A DNA stretch of 64,000 nucleotides from Streptomyces lucensis JCM 4490 (GTDB lineage: Bacteria; Actinomycetota; Actinomycetes; Streptomycetales; Streptomycetaceae). This document shows positions 18,065 through 26,499 of this stretch, one piece after another. Under the pieces are notes generated by a model, which searched no databases, had not been told where the DNA came from, and worked only from the letters and a program-made list of their open reading frames with translations. Made by a program: the position numbers and the translations under genes. Where the stretch lies: the NCBI RefSeq assembly GCF_014650035.1, contig NZ_BMUE01000001.1, positions 434,001 through 498,000 of the forward strand, given 5' to 3'. Within the stretch, counting starts at the first letter, position 1. The number at the start of each line of letters is the position of its first letter.

Positions 18065-18475
18065 ATGACCGACAAGATCGCGCTCACCCCGAAGACCCAC
18101 ACCGCTCCGCCCGCGAAGTTCTCCCACGGCGTGCGCAAGGGCAACATCCTCCAGGTCGCCGGCCAGGTCGGCTTCCTGCCCGCCGAGGAGGGCAGGCCCC
18201 CGACGCCCGCCGGCCCGACCCTGCGCGAGCAGACCCTGCAGACCCTCGCCAACGTGCGGGCGGTCTTGGAGGAGGGCGGCGCGAGCTGGGACGACGCGAT
18301 GATGATCCGCGTCTACCTGACCGACGTGGACCACTTCGCCGAGATGAACGAGGTCTACAACGCCTACTTCGAGCAGCAGGGCCTCACCCAGCCCCCCGCC
18401 GCCCGCACGACGGTCTACGTCGGCCTGCCCGCCGGACTCCTCGTCGAGATCGACGCGCTCGCCGTCCTGAACTGA
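18065..18475 (+). CDS. RidA/YjgF-family enamine-imine deaminase
   Basis: The protein has 136 residues with the compact RidA fold. Recognisable parts are QVAGQVGFLP, a mid-helix QTLANVRAVLEEGG and the C-terminal PPAARTTVYVGLPAG, containing the conserved arginine that anchors the substrate carboxylate. RidA proteins hydrolyse reactive enamines such as 2-aminoacrylate, released when PLP enzymes deaminate serine or threonine. That is the expected by-product of the D-serine dehydratase-like enzyme in the divergent operon. It lies 10 bp after the iclR stop. Confidence 0.92.
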   Translation: MTDKIALTPKTHTAPPAKFSHGVRKGNILQVAGQVGFLPAEEGRPPTPAGPTLREQTLQTLANVRAVLEEGGASWDDAMMIRVYLTDVDHFAEMNEVYNAYFEQQGLTQPPAARTTVYVGLPAGLLVEIDALAVLN

Positions 18476-18507
18476 CGGTTGACTGGTTCCGGCACAGGAA
18501 AGTCGTC

Positions 18508-18520
18508 CATACTTCCGCCG
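18508..18520 (+). promoter_or_regulatory. Probable leaderless promoter
   Basis: CATACT (18508-18513) ends six bases before the GTG at 18520, with no ribosome site between. A TTGACT occurs at 18479-18484, but the 23-bp spacing is too long for a standard promoter. Confidence 0.4.
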
Positions 18521-19137
18521 TGGAGCAGCGCATAGGATCGAGCAGCAAGCCGTCGAAGGGCGAGCCGTCGAAGGCCGCGCCGTCGAAGGGCGAGCCCCTT
18601 AAGGCCGAGCCGTTGAAGGCCGAGCCCGTGACGGGCGCCGGTTTCGACCCGGCCTTCATCCCCGGCATCACGGGCCCGGCACCGGCGGCGCCGGTCGCGA
18701 AGGAACCGCGGGACGCGGCTCCCGCGGCCGAAGCGACCGGGACCGACGGCGAGTCCGCGGCCGACGGGCAGCCGGAGGCCGAGGCGAAGGCGGCCGACGA
18801 GCCGGCCGCCGAGGCGGAGACCGCCGGCGAGCCGGCGGGCGACGAGGACGCCCCCGAGGGCCCCGTCTTCGAGGCGTCCGACCGCCGCGCGCGGATAGCG
18901 GCCGACCACAAGGGCGTCCGCCTCCGTCTGGACGAGGAGTCCTGCGAGTTCCGCTGGGACGAGGTCGCCGCGGTGGAGACGGAATCCCCCCGCTTCGGCA
19001 AGCGCTTCACGATCACCGTGTACACCCCTGACCGCCGCTGGTACCCGATCGAGATCGAGGCGACGGCCAGGGCCCGCTTCAAGGAGTGGGAGGAGCAGCT
19101 GGACGCGGTGCTGGACGCGTACTTCGAGGAGGCCTGA
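18520..19137 (+). CDS. Protein of unknown function with Pro-Lys-Glu pentapeptide repeats
   Basis: The protein has 205 residues. Residues 11-35 are five consecutive pentapeptides of the type P-S/L-K-G/A-E. An acidic, alanine-rich, probably disordered stretch runs to about residue 120. The final ~85 residues form a compact domain with alternating strands (ARIAADHKGVRLRLD, RFTITVYTPDRRWYPIEIE) and a C-terminal helix, resembling a PH-like barrel. There is no signal peptide or membrane helix. I do not recognise the family. It is convergent with the carboxypeptidase, whose stop begins three bases later. Confidence 0.7.
   Translation: MEQRIGSSSKPSKGEPSKAAPSKGEPLKAEPLKAEPVTGAGFDPAFIPGITGPAPAAPVAKEPRDAAPAAEATGTDGESAADGQPEAEAKAADEPAAEAETAGEPAGDEDAPEGPVFEASDRRARIAADHKGVRLRLDEESCEFRWDEVAAVETESPRFGKRFTITVYTPDRRWYPIEIEATARARFKEWEEQLDAVLDAYFEEA
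18550..18624 (+). repeat. Five tandem 15-bp units inside the unknown protein gene
   Basis: Units of the form CCGTCGAAGGGCGAG, with one- to three-base variations, encode the five pentapeptides. The in-frame period means that copy-number changes would preserve the reading frame. Confidence 0.75.
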
Positions 19138-19140
19138 CCG

Positions 19141-20484
19141 CTAACCGCAGTACTGGGCGGCCTTGCCGATCGACCGGTACATGCAGTCCGCGTTCTCCAG
19201 CAGCTGCAGCACGGCGTCCTTGTTCCGGGAGGTCTCCCGCTCGATCACCTCGTCGGGCGGGTAGAACCCGCCCTGGGAACTGGACGTCGGGTACATCTCG
19301 AAGGTGTAGTCGAAGATCTTCTGCGTACCCCACAGATAGTCGTCGATCGACCCGTCCGTGATGTACAGGTCACTGGACTGCTCCGCGGTGTACCCGTTGC
19401 TGGCGGCCATCTTCTGCCCCACGGCCTTGAACGCGGCGGCGTCGTCCGCGGTCATGCCGGTGGCGGTGTCGGCGTACGTGTACCCGAACGGCCACAGCAC
19501 CAGTTCGCTGTAGGTGTGGAAGTCGATGCCGGCCTTGATCTGCTGCTTGCCCCCGACGACCCGGTCGCGCACGAAGTCGGCGACGACCTTGACCTCGGGC
19601 GCGGACTCGGCGGAGGCCCCGCGGTAGGTCTCGGAGGACTTCGATCCCGAGGAGCCGCCGCAGCAGCCCCACTTGTAGTCCCAGTTCCGGTTGAGGTCGG
19701 TACCGACGTACGAGGAGCCGGGGTTGGGCTGCCGGTTCTTGCGCCAGGAGCGGTACGACCCGGTGGCGATGTCGTACTCCCCGCCGTCCGGGTTCAGGTC
19801 CGGGACGATCCAGATCTCCCGGCTGTTGACGAGGCCGGTGATCCGGGAGTCGCTGCCGTACCCGGCGCCCAGCTCGCGCAGCAGGTACAGCGCCATCTCC
19901 ACGGTCAGGTGCTCGCGGGCGTGCTGGTGGGCGGTGAACAGCACCTCGGGCTCGTCCTCGTCCGTGCCCACGTTGTCGCTGACCTTGATGGCGACGATGT
20001 CCCGCCCCTGGTACGACTTGCCGATCACGCGCTTGCTCATGATGCCCGGGTAGGCGGCGATCCGCTGGTCGATCTCGGCGTTCGTCTCGGCGTAGTTGTG
20101 GTACTTCGCGTCGGCGGTCGGGAAGTCGTACAGCCGGGCCCCGGACCGCTCGGGCGCGGCGCCCAGCGGGCTGACGCTGTAACCGAGCCGGCGCAGCTCG
20201 CGGATCTGGTCCGCGCGCCCGGAGACGACGACGGTCTCCTCGTCGGCCTCGTCGACGGTGACACCGGTCGCCTGGATGGCCGTACGGGTCACGGGGGTCG
20301 TGCTCCGGTGGATCTCGTACTGCCGGATGTCGTCGCCGGACGGTGCGACCTTCCGGACGCCGTCGGCGCTGGCGTGGGAGGCGGTCGACCAGACGGGGGC
20401 GGTGAGGGCGAGGGCCAGCAGCGCGCCGAGCCCGACGGTACGTCTGCCGCCGCGCGCGCCGGGGCCGCGTGTGCGAAGTCGCAT
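19141..20484 (-). CDS. Secreted zinc carboxypeptidase (peptidase M14)
   Basis: The protein has 447 residues. The ATG follows GAGGAG and opens a signal sequence ([23 protein letters not shown]). A propeptide-like region with [12 protein letters not shown] precedes the catalytic domain. Zinc ligands are seen in [14 protein letters not shown] (His and Glu of HxxE) and the later [10 protein letters not shown] histidine; the catalytic Glu is in [16 protein letters not shown] and KNRQPN are substrate-site motifs of the family. It removes C-terminal residues from extracellular peptides. The 20485-20810 region upstream has its own control sequences. Confidence 0.93.
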   Translation of the reverse strand: MRLRTRGPGARGGRRTVGLGALLALALTAPVWSTASHASADGVRKVAPSGDDIRQYEIHRSTTPVTRTAIQATGVTVDEADEETVVVSGRADQIRELRRLGYSVSPLGAAPERSGARLYDFPTADAKYHNYAETNAEIDQRIAAYPGIMSKRVIGKSYQGRDIVAIKVSDNVGTDEDEPEVLFTAHQHAREHLTVEMALYLLRELGAGYGSDSRITGLVNSREIWIVPDLNPDGGEYDIATGSYRSWRKNRQPNPGSSYVGTDLNRNWDYKWGCCGGSSGSKSSETYRGASAESAPEVKVVADFVRDRVVGGKQQIKAGIDFHTYSELVLWPFGYTYADTATGMTADDAAAFKAVGQKMAASNGYTAEQSSDLYITDGSIDDYLWGTQKIFDYTFEMYPTSSSQGGFYPPDEVIERETSRNKDAVLQLLENADCMYRSIGKAAQYCG

Positions 20485-20810
20485 GAATTCTCCTCGGGGT
20501 GGAGGTGGGGGTGTTTCAGTGCGACGTGCGGCGCCCCATGCTCCCCGCATGTCATGGTCATATCAAGGGCAGGCAAAGAGTCCCGGCCGAAACCGGCCGA
20601 CCGGAACCCCTGGGCCCCGGCTCCTGGATCCCGGACGAACCTCACGAGGAGAGGGTGGCGCCGACGGCACCGGAATCGACGCCGCCCCCGGCGGGCTTGG
20701 CCCACTTGGAGCACACGAACGGCACCCGCCGCGCCGCACGCGTGCCTGAGGGGCCGTTGGTCCAGGACGGTCCGGTCCGGGGTGCGTTGCGTGGGCCTGG
20801 CTCTCGGCGG
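20485..20810. other. 326-bp gap upstream of the carboxypeptidase
   Basis: No gene is supported. The only promoter-like area for the minus-strand carboxypeptidase gene is an AT-richer patch around 20550-20580, which reads TTTGCCTGCCCTTGATATG on that strand. The remainder is GC-rich with no clear structure and contains the end of the TOPRIM gene's transcript. Confidence 0.4.
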
Positions 20811-21428
20811 TCAGAGGTCGGCGAGCAGGCCGGCCAGCGGGGCGGGGGTGTGGTCGGGGGTGAGGGCCTCTACCAGGACGCGGCCGTAGTGGATCTTGCG
20901 TCCCTTCTTCGTGCCGAAGAAGCGCCGCAGCTGTTGCTCCGCGGTGCGGTCCCGCTGCGCGGGCTGGCGCAGGAAGGTCTGCAGGGCTCGCCGGTCGCCC
21001 TGTGCCTGGATGATCTCCTCCACTCGTCTCACGCCCAGCGCGCGGATGAGTTCGTCCTCCAGATCCGCCGCGCAGACGTAGAACCCGGACTCTTCCGCAC
21101 CGGCCCGCTCCAGGGCTCGGGTGTAGAAGCGACGCTCCCGCTCGTCGCACAGCCCGGTGAGGCGGAGGCCGAGGCCGGGCGGGCCGAGGCGGTGGGTGAA
21201 GTGGCCGACGCTCATCGCGCCGCCGATCGGCATGAGGCAGACCCCTTCGGCCTCCAGGTCCCGGCCGTGGAGCGCGGCGAGGGCGCTGACCGCCGCCACG
21301 TCGCTCGGGCCTTCGAGCAGCACCGCCGTACGGACGCGCAGCCGTTCGGCCAGCTCGCGCGCCGGGTCCCCGGCCCCGCCGGCCGCCCACGCGGCGACCG
21401 CCTCCTGGAACGCCCTCATGTCCGCCAT
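20811..21428 (-). CDS. Stand-alone TOPRIM-domain protein (OLD-type)
   Basis: The protein has about 205 residues. A short helical lead is followed by TAVLLEGPSDVAAVSAL, the glutamate motif of OLD-family TOPRIM domains, and GLCDERERRFY, the acidic DxD/E-like motif. A C-terminal GTKKGRKIHYGRVLVEAL fits the end of OLD TOPRIM proteins. The usual partner is an ATPase domain on the same chain, but none is present here or next door. It may act as a nuclease or nucleotidyl enzyme, or be a leftover domain. Starts at 21428 (MADMRAF) and 21419 (MRAF) are both possible. Confidence 0.75.
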   Translation of the reverse strand: MADMRAFQEAVAAWAAGGAGDPARELAERLRVRTAVLLEGPSDVAAVSALAALHGRDLEAEGVCLMPIGGAMSVGHFTHRLGPPGLGLRLTGLCDERERRFYTRALERAGAEESGFYVCAADLEDELIRALGVRRVEEIIQAQGDRRALQTFLRQPAQRDRTAEQQLRRFFGTKKGRKIHYGRVLVEALTPDHTPAPLAGLLADL

Positions 21429-21567
21429 GGGACGAGTGTTCGCCCTTTCCGGCCGGCGCGGTAGGCGATTTCCGCCGGTGCGCGCCGACGGATCGCACTG
21501 TCCCGAAGCGTGCGACACCGCCCGGTGCCGGAAAGGCGCCGGGCGGTGGGGGTGGGTGGGAGTCAGG

Positions 21568-23295
21568 TCAGGGGAGGGCGTGGACGTGGGTGCCCACCGC
21601 GTTGGACCAGGCGTTGCCCGAGGACGCGTCCCAGTTGGTGGACCAGGTCATCGCGCCGCGCAGGTCGGGGTAGGTCCTGGAGGGCTTGAAGGTGCCGCAG
21701 CCCGTGCCCTTGGCGAGGCAGTCCAGGGCGTTGTTGACCACCGTGGGGGACACGTAGCCGCTGCCCGCGCCGCTCGTCGAGGCGGGGAGGCCGAGGCCGA
21801 CCTGGGACGGGGAGAGGCCGCCCTCCAGCTGGATGCAGGCGAGCGCGGTCAGGAAGTCCACCGAGCCCTGGCTGTAGACCTTGCCGTCGCAGCCCAGCAT
21901 GGAACCGCTGTTGTAGTACTGCATGTTGACGACCGTGAGGATGTCCTTGATGTTCAGGGCCGTCTGGAAGTAGGAGTTCGACGTCGACTGCATGTCGATC
22001 GTCTGGGGGGCCATGGTGATGATCAGGGACGAGCCCGCCTTCGCCGACAGGGAGCGCAGCGCCTGGGTCATGTAGGTCGCGTTGAGGCCGTTCTCCAGGT
22101 CGATGTCGACGCCGTCGAAGCCGTACGTCTGCATCAGCGAGTAGACCGAGTTCGCGAAGTTCGCCGCCGACGCCGAGTCGCTGACCGACACGGTGCCGTT
22201 CTGGCCGCCGATCGAGACGACGACCTTCTTGCCGGCCGCCTGCTTCGCCTTGATGTCCGCCTTGAACTGGTCGGCCGTGTAACCGCCGAGACCGGCCGAG
22301 TCCAGGTTGAAGGAGACGGCGCCCGGCGTCGAGGTCGCGTCGGCGAAGGCCACCGCGATGATGTCGTAGGCCGAGGGGACGTCCGAGATCTTCTGCACCG
22401 TGGCGCCGTTGTTGAAGTTCTGCCAGTAGCCGGTCACCGCGTGCTTGGGGAGCGTACCCCCGCCTCCGCCTCCGCCTCCGCCGCCCGTGCCGGGCGTCGT
22501 CGCCGAGACGGCCGCCGACTTCGCCGACTCGCCCGCCGCGTTGGTCGCCGTGACCTGGAAGCTGTACGACGTGGAGGCGGTCAGGCCGGTCACGGTCGCC
22601 GAGGTGCCGGTCACCGCCGTCACCTTCGTGCCGTTGCGGTACACGCTGTAGCCCGTCGCGCCCGAGACCGCCGACCAGGACAGGGAGACCGAGGAGGAGG
22701 TCGTGCCCGCCACGGTGAGGCCGGTGGGGGCGGCCGGGACGGTCGGGGCCGGGTCACCGCCTCCGCCGCCGTCGGGGCCGTACACCGAGAGGTCGTCGGC
22801 GTAGTACGCCGCCTGGCCGTACCAGCCGTGGGTGTAGACCGTGACGGACGTGGTGGAGGCGCCCGTGGTGAAGGTCGTCGACAGCTGCTTCCAGGCGGAG
22901 GTGTCCGGGGTCCACGTCGAGACGTCCGTCGTGCCCGTGCCCGTCACGCCCAGGTAGGAGTAGCCGCCCTGGACCCACGCGCTCAGCGTGTACGTCGAGT
23001 CGGGCTTGACGGCCACGGACTGGGAGCACCGGGCGTTGTCCTGGCCGGCCGGGGTCGCCTTGAGTGCGGAGGAGCCGCCGTGGGCCGGGGAGGACACCGT
23101 CGTGCCGCTGCCGGCCGAGCAGGTCCAGTTGCTCAGGCCCGACTCGAAGCCCGCGTTCCTGATGTTGTTGACGTCCGCCGCGGAGGCGGGGGAGGCGGCG
23201 GCGAGGCCCGCGACCGAGAGGGCGAGGGCCGTGGCGGCGGACCATGTCGCGAGTCGCCGTCTGCGGGGTCTGGGCATGCCTGGTGCGCGGTCCAC
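21568..23295 (-). CDS. Secreted family 18 chitinase
   Basis: The protein has 575 residues. GTG follows GGAGG with good spacing and opens a twin-arginine-like, basic signal peptide (RPRRRRLATWSAATALALSVAGLAAASPASAA). Domains in order are a carbohydrate-binding module (about 41-170), a fibronectin III domain (about 185-265), a Gly-rich linker and the GH18 barrel. The catalytic motif DGVDIDLENG contains DxDxE. It cleaves beta-1,4-GlcNAc polymers to oligosaccharides. The DasR-type box at its promoter fits control by N-acetylglucosamine status. The architecture matches ChiA-like enzymes of S. coelicolor as I remember them. Confidence 0.95.
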   Translation of the reverse strand: MDRAPGMPRPRRRRLATWSAATALALSVAGLAAASPASAADVNNIRNAGFESGLSNWTCSAGSGTTVSSPAHGGSSALKATPAGQDNARCSQSVAVKPDSTYTLSAWVQGGYSYLGVTGTGTTDVSTWTPDTSAWKQLSTTFTTGASTTSVTVYTHGWYGQAAYYADDLSVYGPDGGGGGDPAPTVPAAPTGLTVAGTTSSSVSLSWSAVSGATGYSVYRNGTKVTAVTGTSATVTGLTASTSYSFQVTATNAAGESAKSAAVSATTPGTGGGGGGGGGGTLPKHAVTGYWQNFNNGATVQKISDVPSAYDIIAVAFADATSTPGAVSFNLDSAGLGGYTADQFKADIKAKQAAGKKVVVSIGGQNGTVSVSDSASAANFANSVYSLMQTYGFDGVDIDLENGLNATYMTQALRSLSAKAGSSLIITMAPQTIDMQSTSNSYFQTALNIKDILTVVNMQYYNSGSMLGCDGKVYSQGSVDFLTALACIQLEGGLSPSQVGLGLPASTSGAGSGYVSPTVVNNALDCLAKGTGCGTFKPSRTYPDLRGAMTWSTNWDASSGNAWSNAVGTHVHALP

Positions 23296-23363
23296 TGGGG
23301 CCTCCGGTGGGGGAGTTCGGCGGGGAGAGCGTGAGGAAAGGACGGTGGCCACCGCTGGGCTAC

Positions 23364-23405
23364 AAGTTGGTCCAGACCAATCGAGGTGTCAAGGGGTCCA
23401 CACCG
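23364..23405 (-). promoter_or_regulatory. Chitinase promoter with DasR-type box and 12-bp direct repeats
   Basis: On the minus strand, TTGACA (23392-23387) is separated by 17 bp from CAACTT (23369-23364). Between and over them lies the palindrome TTGGTCCAGACCAA (23367-23380, plus-strand sequence), close to the published DasR responsive element. A related 12-mer at 23394-23405 (GGGTCCACACCG) makes the paired repeat typical of Streptomyces chitinase promoters. The box is 72 bp from the start codon. Confidence 0.85.
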
Positions 23406-23489
23406 GATTCGGTGACGGTCGCCGATGCAACCTGTCCGGTTTTGGCGTGACTTGCGCCAAGAGAGTTGCACGCGAGCTTCACAAACGCT

Positions 23490-23518
23490 GTTCTCCGGCC
23501 GGAAGGCCCTGGATACAG
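23490..23518 (+). promoter_or_regulatory. Candidate promoter ahead of the Tad-linked zinc-ribbon gene
   Basis: TTCTCC (23490-23495) and TACAGT (23513-23518) are 17 bp apart, about 90 bp upstream of the GTG at 23605. The -35 is a weak match, so this is tentative. Confidence 0.4.
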
Positions 23519-23604
23519 TGCTCACGTAGTCACGCAACGAAGTCGTCGCGGTCCACAGGAGTCACCCCGGTGGGCCGGCGGTTGTGAGGAGCGGGGAGCT
23601 GCGC

Positions 23605-24465
23605 GTGCCGACTGCCATTGCCGTGACCAGCGCCGACCTGGCGCTGCCGGCGCAGGACGAACGGACCATGCCCGCGGTCGTGTTGCGCGACCTCGACCAG
23701 CGGCCGCTCGACCAGGCCCTCACCGAGCTGCACGCCCTGACCGAACGGCACGGGTACCTGGTCGTCGTCTGCTCACCGGCCACCCCCGAGCCCGTCGTAC
23801 GCCGGCTGCACACCCTGCGCGCGCTGCTGGAGAGCGACCGCATCGCCCTCTTCCGGCCCGAGCTGCCGCCCCTCGGCATGGCCGTCCTGGCCCGGCAGTT
23901 GCGGCAGCTCGCCTCCTGCGACCTGAGTCCGGGCGTCATCGCCTCCGCGGGCCGGCTGCTCACCCACTACATCCACGCCGGTGCCGTCCTCGGCTCCGTC
24001 GCCAAGCTGGACCGCGTCCCGGTGGGCCTGAAGGCGCACGCCAAGTCGTGGGTGCCGGGCAGCCAGTTCGCCGTCGTCGCCCATCCCGAGCCGCAGCTGG
24101 TCAGGGTCGCCCCCGGCGCCACGCTCAAGGGCCCCGAGTTCGGCACCTGGATGGTCGTCGCCAAGGGGCAGCTGCAGAGCGACTGGCTCGGCGGGCTCGC
24201 CGAGGAGTGGACCGCCCACGCCCTGCGCGAGACACCGCTGCCCGCCGAGTCGCCGCGCTGGTGGGGGACCGGCCGCCTCATCGAGTTCTGCAGCCACCTC
24301 GCCGACCTGTCCGTGCTGTACCAACTGGTCACCTCGGTGCGTCAGTCCAGCTGCCACTGGTGCGGCCTCGACGTCATCGGCGACCGCTGCGTCTTCTGCT
24401 CCGCCACCCCGCCCGTCCACGAGCCGCACGCACCGCGCGCCCTGGAGCGGCGAACGCCCGCCTGA
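23605..24465 (+). CDS. Zinc-ribbon protein of unknown function at the head of the Tad locus
   Basis: The protein has 286 residues and no signal peptide or membrane helix. An alpha/beta N-terminal half contains HGYLVVVCSPATPEPVVRRL. The middle part has a strand-rich segment (KSWVPGSQFAVVAHPEPQL). The C-terminus ends in a compact zinc ribbon, CHWCGLDVIGDRCVFC. I do not recognise a named domain. It is followed after 60 bp by cpaB in the same direction, so it may belong to the pilus operon as a cytoplasmic partner, but nothing in the sequence proves this. GTG at 23605 was chosen for its GGGGAG ribosome site. Confidence 0.7.
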   Translation: MPTAIAVTSADLALPAQDERTMPAVVLRDLDQRPLDQALTELHALTERHGYLVVVCSPATPEPVVRRLHTLRALLESDRIALFRPELPPLGMAVLARQLRQLASCDLSPGVIASAGRLLTHYIHAGAVLGSVAKLDRVPVGLKAHAKSWVPGSQFAVVAHPEPQLVRVAPGATLKGPEFGTWMVVAKGQLQSDWLGGLAEEWTAHALRETPLPAESPRWWGTGRLIEFCSHLADLSVLYQLVTSVRQSSCHWCGLDVIGDRCVFCSATPPVHEPHAPRALERRTPA

Positions 24466-24525
24466 TCCGTACGACCACGACCCACGTCCCGATCGGCCGA
24501 TTCCCCCAATGAGGTTGCACGGTCC

Positions 24526-25233
24526 ATGAACTCCCGTCAGCGCCGCGGCGTGATACTGCTGATCCTGTCGGTCCTGTGCGCCCTCGGCGCGTTCGCCGGC
24601 GTGCTCTCCGTCATCCACGACGTGAACTCCAAGGTCGGCCCCGAGGTCACCGCCTACCGGGTCAGGTCCGAGGTGAAGCCCTACACCGCGCTGGACACGG
24701 ACCAGTTCGAGAAGACCAGGATGCCCAGGCGGTGGCTGTCCGAGAACGCCGTCACCGACCTGCGCCAGATCCAGGGCAAGATCGCCGTGACCACCCTGCG
24801 GGCCGGCTCCCTGCTCCAGACCGACATGGTCGTCGACCAGCCCGCCCTCCAGCCCGGACAGCAGGAGGTCGCCATCATGATCGACGCGGCGACCGGCGTC
24901 GCCGGCAAGATCACGCCCGGCGCCCGCGTCAACGTCTACGCCACCTTCGAGGGGAAGAAGGAGGGCGCCCCCGACCAGTCGAAGATCATCGTGACCAACG
25001 CCCGCGTCCTCGACGTCGGCCGCATCACCGCCCTCGAACCGGACACCGGCAAGAACCAGCAGCAGCCCGGCGAGGCCGTCCCCATCACCTTCGCGCTGTC
25101 CGCCCTCGACGCCCAGCGCGTCACCTACGCCGAGTCCTTCGCCCAGCGCGTCCGGCTCGCACTCGTGGCACCCGGCAGCCGGACCGACGTCCCCGACAAG
25201 GACCGCACCTACGAACTCTCGACGGACAAGTGA
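24526..25233 (+). CDS. cpaB: Flp pilus assembly protein CpaB (SAF domain)
   Basis: The protein has 235 residues: one N-terminal membrane helix (GVILLILSVLCALGAFAGVLSV), then a SAF domain (AYRVRSEVKPYTALDTDQF ... TTLRAGSLL) and the RcpC/CpaB C-terminal region (GVAGKITPGARVNVYATF). In Tad systems CpaB lies at the outer face of the membrane and organises the pilus channel. It ends 9 bp before cpaE, opening a tightly packed gene run to 32715. Confidence 0.85.
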   Translation: MNSRQRRGVILLILSVLCALGAFAGVLSVIHDVNSKVGPEVTAYRVRSEVKPYTALDTDQFEKTRMPRRWLSENAVTDLRQIQGKIAVTTLRAGSLLQTDMVVDQPALQPGQQEVAIMIDAATGVAGKITPGARVNVYATFEGKKEGAPDQSKIIVTNARVLDVGRITALEPDTGKNQQQPGEAVPITFALSALDAQRVTYAESFAQRVRLALVAPGSRTDVPDKDRTYELSTDK

Positions 25234-25242
25234 GAGGCGGCC

Positions 25243-26493
25243 ATGCCCACCAGGATCCTCCCGGCCGGCGCGGACCCGGACGCCGTCCGCTCCCTCGTCA
25301 CCCTGCTCAGCCAGCTCCCCGACGCCGAGCCGCAGCCACCGGCGACCGACTCCACCCAGCTGGTCGACACCCTCGCCCGGCTCGCCGCCGAGTCGGTCGA
25401 CGAACTGCCGGAAGTGGTCGTCGTCCATGAACGGGTCGGCCCGGTCCCCGCGCTCGAGCTGATCCGGGAGGTCGCCCTGCGCTTCCCGGCCGTCGGCGTC
25501 ATCCTCGTCACCACCGACGCGAGCCCCGGCCTCTTCGCCGCCGCCATGGACTCCGGCGCCCGCGGCCTGGTCGCGCTCCCGCTGTCGTACGAGGAACTCG
25601 CCGGCCGCGTCCAGGCCGTGGCCCAGTGGTCGACCGGCGTACGCCGCCACCTCGGCCACGGCGCCGACGTGTTCGCCGGCGCCGGCGGTACGGTCGTCAC
25701 CGTCAGCGGAGCCAAGGGCGGCACCGGCGCCACCCTGACCGCCGTCCAGCTGGCCCTCGCCGCGCAGGCCTCCGGGCGCGCCACCGTCCTGGTCGACCTC
25801 GATCTCCAGACCGGTGACATCGCCTCCTACCTCGACATCCAGTTCCGCCGGTCCGTGGTCGACCTCGCCGCCATCACCGACATCTCACCGCGCGTCCTCG
25901 CCGACGCCGTCTTCCGCCACGACACCGGGCTCGCCCTGCTCCTCGCGCCCGGCGAGGGCGAACGCGGCGAGGAGGTCACCGACCGCGCCGCCCGGCAGCT
26001 CGCCGGCGCCCTGCGCTCCCGCTACGAGGTCGTCGTCGTCGACTGCGGCTCCCAGATCGGCGCGGCCGGCGCGGCGGCCGTCGAGATGGCCGACACGGCC
26101 CTGCTGGTCACCACCCCCGACGTCATCGCCGTACGCGCCGCCAAGCGCACGGTACGGATGTGGGACCGGCTCCAGATCCGCAAGGCCGAGGAGACGACGG
26201 TCGTCGTCAACCGGCACTCGCGCAACACCGAGATCCAGCCCGCCCTGGTGCAGCGCATCACCGGCGCCGCCGTCGCGCGCACCTCCGTCCCCGCCAACTT
26301 CAAGGAGCTGCAGGGCGTCGTGGACGCCGGGCGGCTGCACGAACTCGACAGCCGGAGCACGGTCAGGCAGGCCCTGTGGGCGCTGGCGGGGGAGCTGGGG
26401 CTGGCGAAGGCGGCGGAGGGCGCTTCGCACCGCGGGGGCGGGCGGTCGCGCGGCGACCGGGGGCCGGTGGGCCTGCGGCGGCGGAAGGAGTGA
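25243..26493 (+). CDS. CpaE/TadZ-type ATPase with pseudo-receiver domain
   Basis: The protein has 416 residues. Residues 1-130 resemble a response-regulator receiver (FPAVGVILVTTDASPGLFAAAMDSGARGL in part), but the phospho-acceptor aspartate is not evident. From about residue 145 a MinD/ParA-type ATPase begins with the deviant Walker A SGAKGGTGATLTAVQ, having two lysine-glycine features, followed by VDLDLQTGDIASYLD and VVVDCGSQIG. TadZ proteins of this design place the Tad machine at a site in the cell. It lies between cpaB and the first pseudopilin gene. Confidence 0.88.
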   Translation: MPTRILPAGADPDAVRSLVTLLSQLPDAEPQPPATDSTQLVDTLARLAAESVDELPEVVVVHERVGPVPALELIREVALRFPAVGVILVTTDASPGLFAAAMDSGARGLVALPLSYEELAGRVQAVAQWSTGVRRHLGHGADVFAGAGGTVVTVSGAKGGTGATLTAVQLALAAQASGRATVLVDLDLQTGDIASYLDIQFRRSVVDLAAITDISPRVLADAVFRHDTGLALLLAPGEGERGEEVTDRAARQLAGALRSRYEVVVVDCGSQIGAAGAAAVEMADTALLVTTPDVIAVRAAKRTVRMWDRLQIRKAEETTVVVNRHSRNTEIQPALVQRITGAAVARTSVPANFKELQGVVDAGRLHELDSRSTVRQALWALAGELGLAKAAEGASHRGGGRSRGDRGPVGLRRRKE

Positions 26494-26499
26494 GGGCCC

